From the NCBI RefSeq assembly GCF_900105655.1, contig NZ_LT629787.1:1240001-1304000 (forward strand): DNA of 64,000 nt, written 5' to 3'. The stretch is from Halopseudomonas salegens. GTDB taxonomy: Bacteria; Pseudomonadota; Gammaproteobacteria; Pseudomonadales; Pseudomonadaceae. A program made the translations under genes and the position numbers. Shown piece by piece: positions 1 through 9,415 of this stretch. Numbering within the stretch: position 1 is the stretch's first letter; every line of letters begins with the position of its first letter. The notes beneath the pieces are model-generated. The model saw only the letters and a list, made by a program, of their open reading frames with translations. It searched no databases and was not told the DNA's origin.

Positions 1-420
1 TCCACGCTGGCCATCTTTATTGGTGGCGCAGTGCTGTTGATTACCAAGATTGCCAACTGGCGCATTGTTGCCGGTGTCATGCTCGGCATGATCGGCATGA
101 GCCTGTTGTTCAACATGATTGGTTCTGATACCAATCCGATGTTCTCCATGCCCTGGTACTGGCATATGGTAGTGGGCGGTTTTGCCTTCGGCATGATCTT
201 TATGGCAACTGACCCGGTGTCTGCGTCCATGACCAACCAGGGTAAATGGTTCTTTGGTGCACTGATTGGCGTTATGGTGATGCTGATTCGGGTAATCAAC
301 CCGGCGTTCCCGGAAGGCATGATGCTGGCAATTCTGTTTGCCAACTTGTTTGCTCCGCTGATTGACCACTTTGTCGTTCAGGCCAATATCAAACGGAGGG
401 TTGCACGCCATGTCAGCTAA
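1..420 (+). CDS. nqrB: Na+-NQR subunit B, C-terminal part (5' truncated by window)
   Basis: Membrane subunit B of the Na+-translocating NADH:quinone reductase, which moves electrons from NADH to ubiquinone and pumps Na+ outward. The frame is open from base 1, so the start lies upstream. What remains is hydrophobic, with several transmembrane helices, and contains the NqrB/RnfD-type stretches TDPVSAS and [20 protein letters not shown], ending in the conserved VQANIKRR tail. The covalent-FMN threonine of NqrB lies in the missing part. The last 11 bases overlap the nqrC start, so the two are translationally coupled. Identity is secure from both sequence and the nqrC-D-E-F context. Confidence 0.96.
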   Translation, partial: STLAIFIGGAVLLITKIANWRIVAGVMLGMIGMSLLFNMIGSDTNPMFSMPWYWHMVVGGFAFGMIFMATDPVSASMTNQGKWFFGALIGVMVMLIRVINPAFPEGMMLAILFANLFAPLIDHFVVQANIKRRVARHVS

Positions 421-1189
421 GAAAGAAACCATCGGGCGCACGATCACCGTCGCCTTTCTGGTCTGTCTGGTTTGTTCAGTAGTCGTGTCTACTGCAGCAG
501 TCTCCTTGCGACCGACACAGATCCAGAACCAGTTGCTGGACAAGCAGCGCAATATTCTGTCGATTGCCGGCTTGTTGGAGCCCGGCACCAGTGTCGAAGA
601 ACAGTTCAGCAAGATCACTCCACGGCTGGTTGATTTGCGTACGGGTGAGTTCACCGATGCAGAAGACCCGTTGACCTATGACGCGCAAGTTGCCTCTGGT
701 GACCCGGCGCGCTCAATGAGTCTGGATGCCGGCGAGGATACGGCCAGCATCCGTCGTCGAAGTCATTACGCGACTGTCTATATGGTCGAAGGCGAGGATG
801 GCCAGGTTGATACCTTGATCCTGCCGATCTACGGCGCAGGCCTGTGGTCAACGCTGTATGGCTTTGTGGCTCTGGAGGGCGACCTGAATACAGTGGTCGG
901 GTTGGGTTTCTATCAGCATGCAGAAACACCGGGCCTGGGCGGTGAAGTAGACAATCCGAACTGGAAGCAGCAATGGGAAGGCAAAAAAATCTACAATCCC
1001 GAAGATGACGTTGCGACTCGCGTCGTGAAAGGCGGTGTCGACAGCGGGAGCCCCAGAGCAGAGTATTCGGTGGATGCGCTTGCCGGTGCCACGCTGACTT
1101 CGCGCGGGGTAGAAAACCTGGTGCGTTTCTGGATGGGTGAAAACGGCTTCCGTCCGTTCCTGAACAACCTCAGTGCAGGGGAGGCATAA
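410..1189 (+). CDS. nqrC: Na+-NQR subunit C (periplasmic FMN subunit)
   Basis: 259-residue subunit C of Na+-NQR. One N-terminal transmembrane segment (about residues 9-31) anchors a periplasmic FMN-binding domain. The flavinylation site reads [10 protein letters not shown] (222-231), so the FMN-accepting threonine of the S/T-G-A-T motif is probably T228; the first motif position is Ala here instead of the Ser/Thr I expect. The start is the ATG at 410, preceded by GGAGG and overlapping the nqrB stop; an upstream ATG in the same frame would only add shadow sequence from nqrB. FMN attachment needs an ApbE transferase, and the ApbE-like gene downstream is atypical. Confidence 0.95.
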   Translation: MSAKKETIGRTITVAFLVCLVCSVVVSTAAVSLRPTQIQNQLLDKQRNILSIAGLLEPGTSVEEQFSKITPRLVDLRTGEFTDAEDPLTYDAQVASGDPARSMSLDAGEDTASIRRRSHYATVYMVEGEDGQVDTLILPIYGAGLWSTLYGFVALEGDLNTVVGLGFYQHAETPGLGGEVDNPNWKQQWEGKKIYNPEDDVATRVVKGGVDSGSPRAEYSVDALAGATLTSRGVENLVRFWMGENGFRPFLNNLSAGEA

Positions 1190-1191
1190 TC

Positions 1192-1863
1192 ATGGCTAAA
1201 GCAAGTGCCAAGCAGGTGCTCTTCGAGCCCATTTTCAGTAACAACCCGATCGCGCTACAAGTGTTGGGTATTTGTTCGGCTCTGGCCGTAACCACCAGTC
1301 TGAGCGTGACCCTGGTCATGTGTGTTGCTCTGACGATGGTGACTGCGTTTTCCAACCTGTTCATTTCGGTGATTCGTAACCAGATCCCCAGTGCGATCCG
1401 CATGATCGTACAAATGGTGATCATTGCTTCTCTGGTCATTCTGGTGGATCAGGTGCTCAAGGCCTATGCCTATGAAACCAGTCGGCAATTGTCGGTATTC
1501 GTTGGTCTGATTATCACCAACTGTATCGTCATGGGGCGCGCAGAAGCCTTTGCCATGCAGAATCCTCCGCATATGAGCTTTCTGGATGGTGTAGGTAATG
1601 GCCTGGGTTACAGTTTCATCCTGATTGTCGTTGCGGTCATTCGTGAGCTGTTCGGCGCTGGTTCGCTGTTCGGTATCGAGATTCTGCAATCGGTGAACAA
1701 TGGTGGCTGGTATCAGCCCAATGGCCTGTTGTTGTTGCCGCCTTCAGCATTTTTCATCATTGGCTTCACCATCTGGATTTTGCGCACCTGGGACAAAGGC
1801 CAGGTTGAGGAAGAAGAATTCAGGATGAAGCCGCAGACCCGGTCCCTCAAGGAGGCCATGTAA
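1192..1863 (+). CDS. nqrD: Na+-NQR subunit D
   Basis: 223-residue integral membrane subunit with about six transmembrane helices, homologous to RnfE/NqrE-type subunits. It carries the [10 protein letters not shown] segment with C28 and the [13 protein letters not shown] segment with C111. These two cysteines correspond to the pair that, with two from NqrE, hold the intramembrane iron-sulfur centre in the known enzyme. GGGGAGG sits just before the ATG, and the gene follows nqrC after two bases. NqrD and NqrE form the inverted-topology core through which electrons cross the membrane. Confidence 0.96.
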   Translation: MAKASAKQVLFEPIFSNNPIALQVLGICSALAVTTSLSVTLVMCVALTMVTAFSNLFISVIRNQIPSAIRMIVQMVIIASLVILVDQVLKAYAYETSRQLSVFVGLIITNCIVMGRAEAFAMQNPPHMSFLDGVGNGLGYSFILIVVAVIRELFGAGSLFGIEILQSVNNGGWYQPNGLLLLPPSAFFIIGFTIWILRTWDKGQVEEEEFRMKPQTRSLKEAM

Positions 1864-1865
1864 TC

Positions 1866-2477
1866 ATGATTGAACATTACATCAGCCTGCTGGTCAGGGC
1901 GATTTTTGTCGAGAATATGGCTCTGGCCTTCTTCCTTGGCATGTGTACCTTCCTGGCCATCTCGAAAAAAGTGCAGACCGCGTTGGGTCTGGGTATTGCT
2001 GTAACCGTGGTACTGACTATCACGGTGCCGGCCAACAACCTGATCTTCAACTACCTTCTGCGCGACGGTGCGCTGGCCTGGGCCGGTATGCCGAACGTCG
2101 ATCTCAGCTTCCTTGGCTTGCTCAGTTACATCGGTGTCATTGCAGCCATCGTGCAGATACTCGAGATGTTGCTGGATAAATATGTCCCCGTGCTTTACAA
2201 CGCGTTGGGTGTTTTCTTGCCATTGATTACCGTGAACTGCGCCATTCTTGGTGCTTCCCTGTTCATGGTTGAGCGTGATTACGCTCTGGGCGAAAGCGTG
2301 GTGTATGGCTTTGGTGCTGGTGCCGGTTGGGCTCTGGCTATTGTTGCCCTGGCCGGGATCCGGGAAAAACTCAAATACAGTGACGTACCTGCGGGTCTGC
2401 GTGGCCTTGGCATCACCTTCATTATTGTTGGCTTGATGTCGCTTGGCTTTATGTCTTTCTCCGGCGTCCAACTGTAA
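1866..2477 (+). CDS. nqrE: Na+-NQR subunit E
   Basis: 203-residue polytopic membrane subunit, related to RnfA, about six helices. It contains [20 protein letters not shown] near the N-terminus (C27) and [13 protein letters not shown] (C125), the expected cysteine pair facing NqrD. It starts two bases after the nqrD stop, with AAGGAGG overlapping the end of nqrD as ribosome binding site. It is normal in length and has no oddities. Confidence 0.96.
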   Translation: MIEHYISLLVRAIFVENMALAFFLGMCTFLAISKKVQTALGLGIAVTVVLTITVPANNLIFNYLLRDGALAWAGMPNVDLSFLGLLSYIGVIAAIVQILEMLLDKYVPVLYNALGVFLPLITVNCAILGASLFMVERDYALGESVVYGFGAGAGWALAIVALAGIREKLKYSDVPAGLRGLGITFIIVGLMSLGFMSFSGVQL

Positions 2478-2495
2478 AGAGGAGCTGTACCCGAG

Positions 2496-3719
2496 ATGAA
2501 TACTGAAATTATCCTTGGCGTCGGGATGTTCACTGCGGTCGTTCTGACCCTGGTGGGTGTTATCCTGGCTGCCCGTTCCAAGCTGGTTGCCAGTGGCGAT
2601 ATCAGCATTGAAATCAACGGCGAGCGGACCATCACTGTGCCCGCTGGCGGCAAGTTGCTGAATACGCTGTCCGACAATGGTATTTTCCTGTCGTCGGCCT
2701 GCGGTGGCGGCGGTACCTGTGCCCAGTGCAAATGCATTGTCGAAGAGGGCGGCGGCTCCATGTTGCCAACTGAAGAGACGCATTTCACCAAGCGTGAGGC
2801 CCGCGAAGGCTGGCGTCTGTCCTGTCAGGCTCCGGTCAAGCAGGACATGAAAATTGAAGTGCCGGAAGAGGTCTTCGGCGTCAAGAAATGGGAATGTACT
2901 GTTGAGTCCAACCCCAATGTGGCGACTTTTATCAAGGAATTGACCCTGAAGCTGCCCGGCGACGAAAACGTCGAGTTCCGTGCTGGTGGCTATGTGCAGC
3001 TGGAATGTCCGCCGCACACCGTTCACTACAAGGATTTCGATATCCAGAAAGAATTCCATGGTGACTGGGACAAGTTTGATGTCTGGCGTTATGTATCCAA
3101 GGTTGACGAAACCGTTATCCGCGCCTATTCGATGGCCAACTATCCCGAAGAGCGTGGTGTGGTCAAATTCAACATTCGGGTAGCTACGCCGCCGCCTGGT
3201 CGTGATGACTTGCCACCGGGCAAGATGTCGTCCTGGGTTTTCGCCCTCAAGCCGGGTGACAAGGTCGTGGTTTATGGTCCTTTCGGGGAGTTCTTCGCCA
3301 AGGAAACCGATGCCGAGATGGTCTTTGTTGGTGGTGGTGCCGGTATGGCCCCCATGCGTTCACACATCTTTGACCAGCTCAAGCGCCTGAATTCCACCCG
3401 CAAGATCAGCTTCTGGTACGGTGCTCGTTCGCTGCGCGAAGCCTTCTATGTTGAAGAGTTCGACAAGCTGGCGGAAGAGAATGAGAACTTTAGCTGGCAC
3501 CTGGCTTTGTCTGAGCCATTGCCGGAAGACAACTGGGAAGGTCCGACCGGTTTCATTCACAATGTGCTGTATGACAATTACCTGAAGGATCATCCGGCAC
3601 CGGAAGACTGCGAATTCTATATGTGCGGTCCGCCGATGATGAATGCCTCGGTCATCAAGCTGCTTGAAGACCTGGGGGTTGAGCCGGAAAACGTCATGCT
3701 CGACGACTTCGGCGGCTAG
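2496..3719 (+). CDS. nqrF: Na+-NQR subunit F (NADH dehydrogenase, 2Fe-2S/FAD)
   Basis: 407-residue electron-input subunit. In order: one N-terminal transmembrane helix (about 4-26), a ferredoxin-like 2Fe-2S domain with C69, C75, C78 and C110, an FAD domain with the RAYSMAN motif, and an NAD(P)H-binding ferredoxin-reductase domain with [13 protein letters not shown] and YMCGPPMM. It ends in the family-typical LDDFGG. AAGAGGAG precedes the ATG. It oxidises cytosolic NADH and passes electrons through FAD and 2Fe-2S to the membrane centre in NqrD/E. Full length and intact. Confidence 0.97.
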   Translation: MNTEIILGVGMFTAVVLTLVGVILAARSKLVASGDISIEINGERTITVPAGGKLLNTLSDNGIFLSSACGGGGTCAQCKCIVEEGGGSMLPTEETHFTKREAREGWRLSCQAPVKQDMKIEVPEEVFGVKKWECTVESNPNVATFIKELTLKLPGDENVEFRAGGYVQLECPPHTVHYKDFDIQKEFHGDWDKFDVWRYVSKVDETVIRAYSMANYPEERGVVKFNIRVATPPPGRDDLPPGKMSSWVFALKPGDKVVVYGPFGEFFAKETDAEMVFVGGGAGMAPMRSHIFDQLKRLNSTRKISFWYGARSLREAFYVEEFDKLAEENENFSWHLALSEPLPEDNWEGPTGFIHNVLYDNYLKDHPAPEDCEFYMCGPPMMNASVIKLLEDLGVEPENVMLDDFGG

Positions 3720-3720
3720 C

Positions 3721-4707
3721 ATGCCCCTCAGGTGGTCCCGGCCCGTCATGGCCGCTGTTCTGGCAGCGCTCCTGGCGGGCTGTTTCATTTCTGGCAACTC
3801 TGTCAGGGAAGTCGAGGGCGATTCCCGCTTTGGTAGCTACAGCCTGAAGTGGCTGGACAGGCCCGGAACCCCGGCAGCAGATGATCTGCGACCACGCTTG
3901 CACGCCCGTATTGAGCAGTTGGCCACCGAGTTGCTGGCGCAGGCGGATAGTCCACTGGCGCAATTCAATCGTTTGCCGCTCGGTGAGTGCCTGGCAGTAC
4001 CTGATTCTGTACGGCAACTGGTGCAACATCTGCAGGCCCTGCATGCGTTCAGTCTGGAGCAGGTTGAAACTGGTCATGCACCGATGGTGCGCTGGTGGTT
4101 GTTGACTGAGGACGGCACGCCCTTGTCGAGCACTCAACAGCAGGCAGCAGTCACCCTGGAAGGCGATCAGCTATGCCGGGAAATGGCGTTGCAGCTGGAT
4201 CTGTCGAGTCTGGCCAACAGCTACGCTGTGGATGTACTGGATGATTGGTTGTTGCAGAATGGTATTGAGAATTACATGCTCGATATGGCCGGGGATGTTA
4301 GGGTAAAGGGGTATCAGGCAGATGGACGTCCCTGGCGGATCGCGGTAGAAGCGCCGCATGATCATGCGAGGCTGGCCTATCAACTGCTCGACCTGGATGG
4401 TCATGCGGCAGTTCGTGCCGGTGAGTATCAGGATTATGTGGCTCGCTCACGCAATCAATCGGTATGGCCACAGGCGCTCACTGCTGAGCAGACACACCAG
4501 CCTTTGCGGTGTGTCACGGTATTTGCCGAGTCGGCTGTTGAAGCCGATACTCTGGCACATCTTTTGATGTTCATGGGGGCCGAGCAGGGTTGGCGATTTG
4601 CCCGTGAACGGGACATTTCGGCTTTTTTTGTTGAACGGTATGCGGAGCAAGGGTTTGTTTCCCGAGGTACTCCGGCCTTCAATGCGCTGAAAAACAGCGA
4701 GGAGTAA
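3721..4707 (+). CDS. Divergent ApbE-like lipoprotein in the nqr operon
   Basis: 328-residue predicted lipoprotein: a short signal followed by the lipobox LLAGC, starting one base after the nqrF stop. It aligns with the ApbE (FAD:protein FMN transferase) fold in LSSLANSYAVDVLDDWLLQN, MLDMAGDVRVKG, PWRIAVEAP and CVTVFAESAVEADTLAHLLMFMG. Several hallmarks are missing. The usual DL-GG-AKG-YA motif reads DLSSLANSYA. The STSG turn reads AVRAG. The H-IDP-TG motif before the last strand is absent. The metal-binding pair AD-x3-T reads ADTLAH, with His in place of Thr. Position argues for a role in flavinylating NqrB/C, but the residues argue against normal catalysis. No frameshift is visible. Calling it functional apbE would be unsafe. 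Confidence 0.75.
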   Translation: MPLRWSRPVMAAVLAALLAGCFISGNSVREVEGDSRFGSYSLKWLDRPGTPAADDLRPRLHARIEQLATELLAQADSPLAQFNRLPLGECLAVPDSVRQLVQHLQALHAFSLEQVETGHAPMVRWWLLTEDGTPLSSTQQQAAVTLEGDQLCREMALQLDLSSLANSYAVDVLDDWLLQNGIENYMLDMAGDVRVKGYQADGRPWRIAVEAPHDHARLAYQLLDLDGHAAVRAGEYQDYVARSRNQSVWPQALTAEQTHQPLRCVTVFAESAVEADTLAHLLMFMGAEQGWRFARERDISAFFVERYAEQGFVSRGTPAFNALKNSEE

Positions 4708-4711
4708 GCAG

Positions 4712-4954
4712 ATGATTTATGTACTGGCGTTTGTAGTCATGGCCGTCATTGTTATTGGCATGTCGGTGGGTGTCATGGCTGGTCGCAAACCGATTGCAGG
4801 CTCATGCGGTGGCATTGGCGCTACCGGGGTGGACAAGTCCTGCGGTATCTGTGGTGGCGACGTGCAAAAATGTGAAGAAGCCAATCCGACCGACGACACG
4901 GGCAATCTGCGCAGCGAGCTGGCACGCGATGCGACCAAGACCAAGGTCGACTAG
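4712..4954 (+). CDS. nqrM: Na+-NQR maturation protein NqrM
   Basis: 80-residue protein with one N-terminal transmembrane helix (about 3-22) and a small Cys-rich tail: C32, C44, C47 and C54 in GSCGG...KSCGICGGDVQKC. This is the NqrM pattern, the assembly factor thought to deliver iron for the NqrD/E centre. It lies four bases after the ApbE-like gene with GAGGAG as ribosome binding site and closes the nqr operon. Confidence 0.92.
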   Translation: MIYVLAFVVMAVIVIGMSVGVMAGRKPIAGSCGGIGATGVDKSCGICGGDVQKCEEANPTDDTGNLRSELARDATKTKVD

Positions 4955-5012
4955 TCAGCCGTGAGGATCGTTCAGTAAGCTGGGTTGGCTCATGGGAAAA
5001 GGAAACGATTGA

Positions 5013-6410
5013 ATGGCTGTATACAATTACGACGTAGTTGTTCTGGGTTCGGGCCCGGCAGGTGAGGGTGCGGCCATGAATGCCGCCAAGCATGGCCGCA
5101 AGGTGGCAGTGGTTGAAGAGCGTGAAATGGTCGGGGGCAACTGCACCCATCTGGGTACCATTCCGTCCAAGGCGTTGCGCTACTCGGTCAAGCAGATCAT
5201 TCAGTTCAATACCAATCCCATGTTTCGCAAGATTGGCGATCCGCGCTGGTTTTCTTTTCCCGATGTATTGCGCAGCGCGGAAAAGGTGATGAACAAACAG
5301 GTGGCTTCGCGTACCAGTTATTATGCGCGCAACCGGGTAGATGTGTTCTTTGGCAAGGGCAGCTTTGCTGATGAACGCACCATTGAGTTGGTCAGCCCGT
5401 CAGGTGGGCTGGAAAAGCTGATCGCCAGGGAAGTCATCATCGCCACGGGTTCACGTCCCTATCGGCCGGCTGATGTCAATTTCAGCCATCCGCGAATCTA
5501 TGATAGCGACACCATTCTCAAGCTGAACCACACCCCGCGTACCTTGATCATCTATGGTGCTGGAGTGATTGGTTGCGAATACGCGTCCATCTTCTGTGGT
5601 CTGGGGGTCAAAGTCGATCTGATCGATACCCGTGATCGTTTGCTCAGTTTCCTTGATGACGAGATTTCCGATGCTCTCAGTTACCACTTGCGCAACAACA
5701 GTGTTCTGATTCGGCATAACGAGGAATACGAGAAGATCGAAGGTACCGACAAGTCGGGTGTGGTACTGCACCTGAAGTCCGGCAAGAAACTCAAGGCAGA
5801 TGCATTGCTCTGGTGTAATGGCCGCACGGGCAATACGGATGGTCTGGGGCTGGAGAATATAGGCTTGCAAGCAAATGGTCGCGGCCAGTTGGTAGTCGAC
5901 GAGAATTATCGTACCGAGATGCCGAATATCTATGCGGTAGGCGATGTCATTGGTTGGCCCAGTCTGGCCAGTGCTGCCTTTGACCAGGGCCGCTCGGCAG
6001 CAGGCAATATCGTCAGCAATGATGCCTGGCGTTTCGTTGATGACGTGCCGACCGGTATCTATACCATTCCTGAAATCAGCTCGCTGGGTAAAACCGAGCG
6101 TGAACTGACAGAGGCCCAGGTGCCTTATGAAATCGGCCAGGCCTTCTTCAAGAATATTGCCCGTGCCCAGATCAGCGGGGAACCGGTTGGCTTGCTGAAA
6201 ATCCTCTTTCACCGGGAAACCCTGGAAGTGCTGGGGATTCACTGCTTTGGTGATCAGGCGGCCGAGATCGTGCATATCGGTCAAGCGGTCATGACCCAGA
6301 AAGATGCTGCCAACAGCATTCAGTATTTCGTCAATACTACCTTCAATTATCCGACCATGGCGGAAGCCTATCGGATCGCCGCGCTGGATGGCTTGAACCG
6401 GCTATTCTAG
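5013..6410 (+). CDS. sthA: Soluble pyridine nucleotide transhydrogenase
   Basis: 465-residue cytosolic flavoprotein that interconverts NADPH + NAD+ and NADP+ + NADH. FAD motif [13 protein letters not shown] at the N-terminus, a second Rossmann motif [15 protein letters not shown] near residue 180, and [17 protein letters not shown] for the second FAD contact. At the disulfide site of related reductases it reads NCTHLGT (C44, T49): the second cysteine is replaced by Thr, which is the signature separating SthA from lipoamide and glutathione reductases. Length matches the family. It stands alone after nqrM, converging with the minus-strand GDPD gene. Confidence 0.96.
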   Translation: MAVYNYDVVVLGSGPAGEGAAMNAAKHGRKVAVVEEREMVGGNCTHLGTIPSKALRYSVKQIIQFNTNPMFRKIGDPRWFSFPDVLRSAEKVMNKQVASRTSYYARNRVDVFFGKGSFADERTIELVSPSGGLEKLIAREVIIATGSRPYRPADVNFSHPRIYDSDTILKLNHTPRTLIIYGAGVIGCEYASIFCGLGVKVDLIDTRDRLLSFLDDEISDALSYHLRNNSVLIRHNEEYEKIEGTDKSGVVLHLKSGKKLKADALLWCNGRTGNTDGLGLENIGLQANGRGQLVVDENYRTEMPNIYAVGDVIGWPSLASAAFDQGRSAAGNIVSNDAWRFVDDVPTGIYTIPEISSLGKTERELTEAQVPYEIGQAFFKNIARAQISGEPVGLLKILFHRETLEVLGIHCFGDQAAEIVHIGQAVMTQKDAANSIQYFVNTTFNYPTMAEAYRIAALDGLNRLF

Positions 6411-6415
6411 TCGGC

Positions 6416-7135
6416 TCAGGCCAGCACCCGCATCGCCAGGTGCGGGTAGTCGGTAATGATGCTGTCGACACCCATGTCGATCAGACGTTGCATCTGCTCA
6501 ATCTCGTTCACCGTCCAGACGGACACATGCAGACCCTGCGCCTGGGCCTGCTGGATAAGGGTAGGGCGGCACAGAGTCCATTTCAGGATCAGGAAGCGGC
6601 ACTGATAGCGGCGGGCGCTTTTCAATGGGTCAAGCAGGCCGTATTCCTCAACCAGTCCAGTCGCCAGTGGGTAGGCGGTATCCCGCGCGGTGCGAAGCAG
6701 GGTGCGACTGCTGGATGTGACCACCACGCGATTTTGCAGACCGAAACGCTCGACCAGTTGCAGAATCGCGGCCAGGACAATGCGCGACTGTGCTGTAGAG
6801 CCGCTTTTGACTTCCAGTTGATAGTGTTCGATGTCAGGGAAAGTGCCGAACACTTGCTCCAGTGTCGGAATCGGGCAGGGCTCCGGCCAGCCGGGCAAGC
6901 CAAGACGAGCGTCAATACGTTGCAAATCCTCGGCACTATGCTGGGCGACCTTGCCACGCACGCCCGTTGTCCGTTTCAGGGTGGGGTCATGGATTACCAT
7001 CAACTGGCGATCAGCTGACAGGTGCAGGTCCAGTTCTACCCGCGTTACGCCGGCAGCCAGGGCCTTGGCAAAACTTGCCAGGGTATTTTCCGGCGCTTCG
7101 CCGCGGGCACCGCGATGCCCGACGATCAGCGTCAT
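6416..7135 (-). CDS. Glycerophosphodiester phosphodiesterase family protein
   Basis: 239-residue GDPD-type TIM barrel. Catalytic signatures are intact: GHRGARGEAPENT with H7 and R8, the metal-binding VELDLH with E34 and D36, and IHDPTLKRTTG with H49. It probably hydrolyses glycerophosphodiesters to glycerol-3-phosphate plus an alcohol. No signal peptide, so cytoplasmic. Its ATG overlaps the stop of the upstream 101-residue secreted protein by four bases, so it is the last gene of the three-gene minus-strand unit PilZ - small protein - GDPD. Confidence 0.92.
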   Translation of the reverse strand: MTLIVGHRGARGEAPENTLASFAKALAAGVTRVELDLHLSADRQLMVIHDPTLKRTTGVRGKVAQHSAEDLQRIDARLGLPGWPEPCPIPTLEQVFGTFPDIEHYQLEVKSGSTAQSRIVLAAILQLVERFGLQNRVVVTSSSRTLLRTARDTAYPLATGLVEEYGLLDPLKSARRYQCRFLILKWTLCRPTLIQQAQAQGLHVSVWTVNEIEQMQRLIDMGVDSIITDYPHLAMRVLA

Positions 7136-7437
7136 TCGCCGGAGTGAGCTGGGCGATGATGATGCACGCTGTGCACCACGTGGTCATATTCGAAATACAC
7201 GCTGAAATCGGCATAATCCCAACGGCTGATCGGCGGCTGGCCCACGGCAGCTTGACGTTTCAGGGGTTCGCCGTGACGCTGTAACACCGTTTGGGTGCTG
7301 CTGCCATGACTGGGCAAGCTGGCGCTATTCTGGCTGGCTTGTGTCCCGATGGGGATCTGCAGGGTATCGGCGTTGGTCAGGTTGACGGTCAACAGCAGGC
7401 CGGTAGCGGCAAAGACGGCGATCAGTGGTTTCATCAT
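7132..7437 (-). CDS. Small exported protein of unknown function
   Basis: 101-residue protein with a convincing signal peptide (MMKPLIAVFAATGLLLTVNLTNA, cleavage near residue 23). The mature part contains a VLQRHGEPLKRQAAVGQPPISRWDYADFSVYFEYDHVVHSV segment and a histidine-rich end. The pattern of a G-E-P turn followed by W-Y-F-V-YFE strands recalls small periplasmic or outer-membrane assembly-type folds, but I do not recognise the family. It overlaps both neighbours by four bases and is cotranslated with them. The start could be the first or the second of two adjacent ATGs. Confidence 0.8.
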   Translation of the reverse strand: MMKPLIAVFAATGLLLTVNLTNADTLQIPIGTQASQNSASLPSHGSSTQTVLQRHGEPLKRQAAVGQPPISRWDYADFSVYFEYDHVVHSVHHHRPAHSGE

Positions 7438-8024
7438 GGCGTCCCTTCTTCTGAACTCTTGGCGGCACGGATTTCCTGTGCCTGTTTTTGCAGAATATGC
7501 CGTGCCAGCATTTGCCGCTGCGCGTCGGCCAGCTGCTCAAAGCTTACAGCGATTGACCAGGTGTCGGTAGCGTCGGCAATGGCTTCGCAGCGTATCACTT
7601 TGCCCGCCAGCAGCATGCACAGGGGAGAGGGTAGCAATACCAGGCGCAATGCCAGCAATTGGTCCAGCTCCAGCGGTTCATTGGTGGTAAATGACATGCC
7701 GCCTTCGCTGATGGTAACCTCAACCGGGCTGCCCAGATCATCGGTCAGCTGCATGGCCAGTGCCTGCCCGACCAGGTCGATGCGCTTGTTGACCACTTTC
7801 AGGTAGTGGGCCATGGCACGATCACGTTCACTGATCTGGCGCAACAAGTGCTGGGACTCATATTCCAGTACATGCAGGTCAGTCAGCAAGTCAAACATGG
7901 GCGCCTGACGGGAAAAAGCCTGCTTCAGCTCATCCAGGCTATCCAGCCGCCGATACTCCAGTGCCAGTTCATCACTGATGCGAAAAAAATCGCGCTTGTC
8001 GATATAGTCGTCGTCGGTGCTCAT
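7434..8024 (-). CDS. Atypical PilZ-like domain protein
   Basis: About 196 residues, starting at MSTDDDYIDKRDFFR; longer upstream starts (ATG at 8036 or 8120) exist but lack good ribosome binding sites and look non-coding. Seen: RDFFR (an RxxxR box) near the start, a long helical middle (about residues 30-105) with HVLEYESQHLLRQISERDRAMAHYLKVVN, then VEVTISEGGMSFTTNEPLELDQLLALRLVLL. The xxSxxG turn (TISEGG) and the following strands are PilZ-like, but Thr replaces the usual Asp/Asn and about 100 residues separate the two boxes, far more than in canonical c-di-GMP binding PilZ domains. A c-di-GMP link is therefore inference. First gene of the minus-strand trio. Confidence 0.75.
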   Translation of the reverse strand: MSTDDDYIDKRDFFRISDELALEYRRLDSLDELKQAFSRQAPMFDLLTDLHVLEYESQHLLRQISERDRAMAHYLKVVNKRIDLVGQALAMQLTDDLGSPVEVTISEGGMSFTTNEPLELDQLLALRLVLLPSPLCMLLAGKVIRCEAIADATDTWSIAVSFEQLADAQRQMLARHILQKQAQEIRAAKSSEEGTP

Positions 8025-8170
8025 GCTGGGTTCCATGACCAGAAGGGTGGCTGTAACCGCCTTGAATTCAGTGTAACATGCCTTATTCGACTGGTAGCCA
8101 GCAAGCTCTTCATGCATCAAGCGCTGGCCCGGCAGTTAAGGACTTATCTGTGCTTCCCTAAGGGCTTTAC

Positions 8171-9415
8171 ATGTTCCGACCCCTGCCGTTTTTCATCGGC
8201 CTGCGCTATACCCGTGCCAAGCGCCGCAATCATTTCATTTCCTTTATCTCATTGATTTCCATGCTTGGGCTGACCCTGGGCGTGATGGTCATGATACTGG
8301 TGCTCTCGGTCATGAATGGCTTTGACCGTGAGCTGCGTACGCGCATTCTGGGGATGGTCCCGCACGCCACTATCAATGGCTATGATCCGATTGAAGACTG
8401 GCAGCAGTTGAGTGAACGGGTGCAGGAGCATCCCCGGGTGATCGGCGCCGCCCCCTTCATTCAATTGCAGGGCATGTTGACCCACGACGGCAATGTGGCA
8501 CCGGTGCTGGTCAACGGCATTATTCCCGAGTCCGAATCGGACGTGTCCATCATTGACCAGCATATGCAGGCCGGTAGTCTGGATGCATTGGAGGATGGCG
8601 GCTTCGGTATCGTGGTTGGTGAACTGGTGGCGCGCCGTTTTGGTGTCGGGGTCGGCGACCGGTTGACCTTTGTGCTGCCGGAAGCTTCGGTCACGCCCGC
8701 TGGAGTGTTTCCCCGTCTCAAGCGGTTTGAAATAAAGGGCATTTTCAAGGTCGGTGCCGAGCTGGATGGCTCGCTCGGATTGATTCACGCCCATGATGCA
8801 GCCCGATTGAAACGCTGGTTGCCCGGGCAAATGCAAGGGTTGCGCATTCAGCTGGATGACTTGTTTCTGGCCCCGCAGGTATCGTGGGATCTGACCGGAC
8901 AACTACCGGGTGATTACTATGCCCAGGACTGGACACGCACCCACGGCAACCTGTTTGCAGCCATTCGCATGGAAAAAACCATGATCAGTCTGTTGCTGGT
9001 GCTGATTGTTGCAGTCGCCGCATTCAATATCATCTCTACGCTGGTGATGGTGGTCACCGACAAGAAAGCCGATATTGCCATTCTGCGAACCCTGGGGGCT
9101 TCGCCGTTGAAAATCATGGGTATTTTCATGGTGCAAGGATCGGTCATCGGTGTGATTGGTACTGTCGCCGGTTGTATTCTTGGTGTGCTGGCGGCTTTGA
9201 ATGTGTCAGGTCTGGTGGCTTTGCTGGAACGCCTGTTTGGTGTGCAGTTCCTCAGCTCGGACGTTTATTTCATCAGCTATCTGCCTTCTCAGTTGATCTG
9301 GTCGGATGTGGTGACCATTTGTACGACTGCCCTCGGCCTGAGTTTTCTGGCGACCCTTTACCCGGCTTGGCGGGCTTCACGAACCGATCCGGCGGAGGCC
9401 TTGCGTTATGACTGA
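8171..9415 (+). CDS. lolC: Lipoprotein-releasing ABC transporter permease LolC (LolF-like)
   Basis: 414-residue inner-membrane permease of the Lol system, which extracts lipoproteins from the inner membrane for transfer to LolA. One N-terminal helix, a large periplasmic domain (about 50-265) and three C-terminal helices, ending in the FtsX-like DPAEALRYD. The periplasmic domain contains [17 protein letters not shown] (about 175-191), aligning with the LolA-binding Hook of LolC, which LolE lacks. TAAGGGC precedes the ATG. Its stop overlaps the lolD start by eight bases. Only one permease gene is present here, so it may work as a homodimer, as in LolF-type systems, or with a LolE encoded elsewhere. 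Confidence 0.92.
   Translation: MFRPLPFFIGLRYTRAKRRNHFISFISLISMLGLTLGVMVMILVLSVMNGFDRELRTRILGMVPHATINGYDPIEDWQQLSERVQEHPRVIGAAPFIQLQGMLTHDGNVAPVLVNGIIPESESDVSIIDQHMQAGSLDALEDGGFGIVVGELVARRFGVGVGDRLTFVLPEASVTPAGVFPRLKRFEIKGIFKVGAELDGSLGLIHAHDAARLKRWLPGQMQGLRIQLDDLFLAPQVSWDLTGQLPGDYYAQDWTRTHGNLFAAIRMEKTMISLLLVLIVAVAAFNIISTLVMVVTDKKADIAILRTLGASPLKIMGIFMVQGSVIGVIGTVAGCILGVLAALNVSGLVALLERLFGVQFLSSDVYFISYLPSQLIWSDVVTICTTALGLSFLATLYPAWRASRTDPAEALRYD

Noticed and set aside
1713..3059. Minus-strand open frame of 448 codons antisense to nqrD-nqrF
   Set aside because: It spans three genuine genes and reads as His/Gln-rich shadow sequence.
6426..6447. Inverted repeat ACCCGCA / TGCGGGT near the sthA end
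   Set aside because: It lies within the coding end of the GDPD gene, is only 7 bp and has no T-tract, so a terminator call is not justified.
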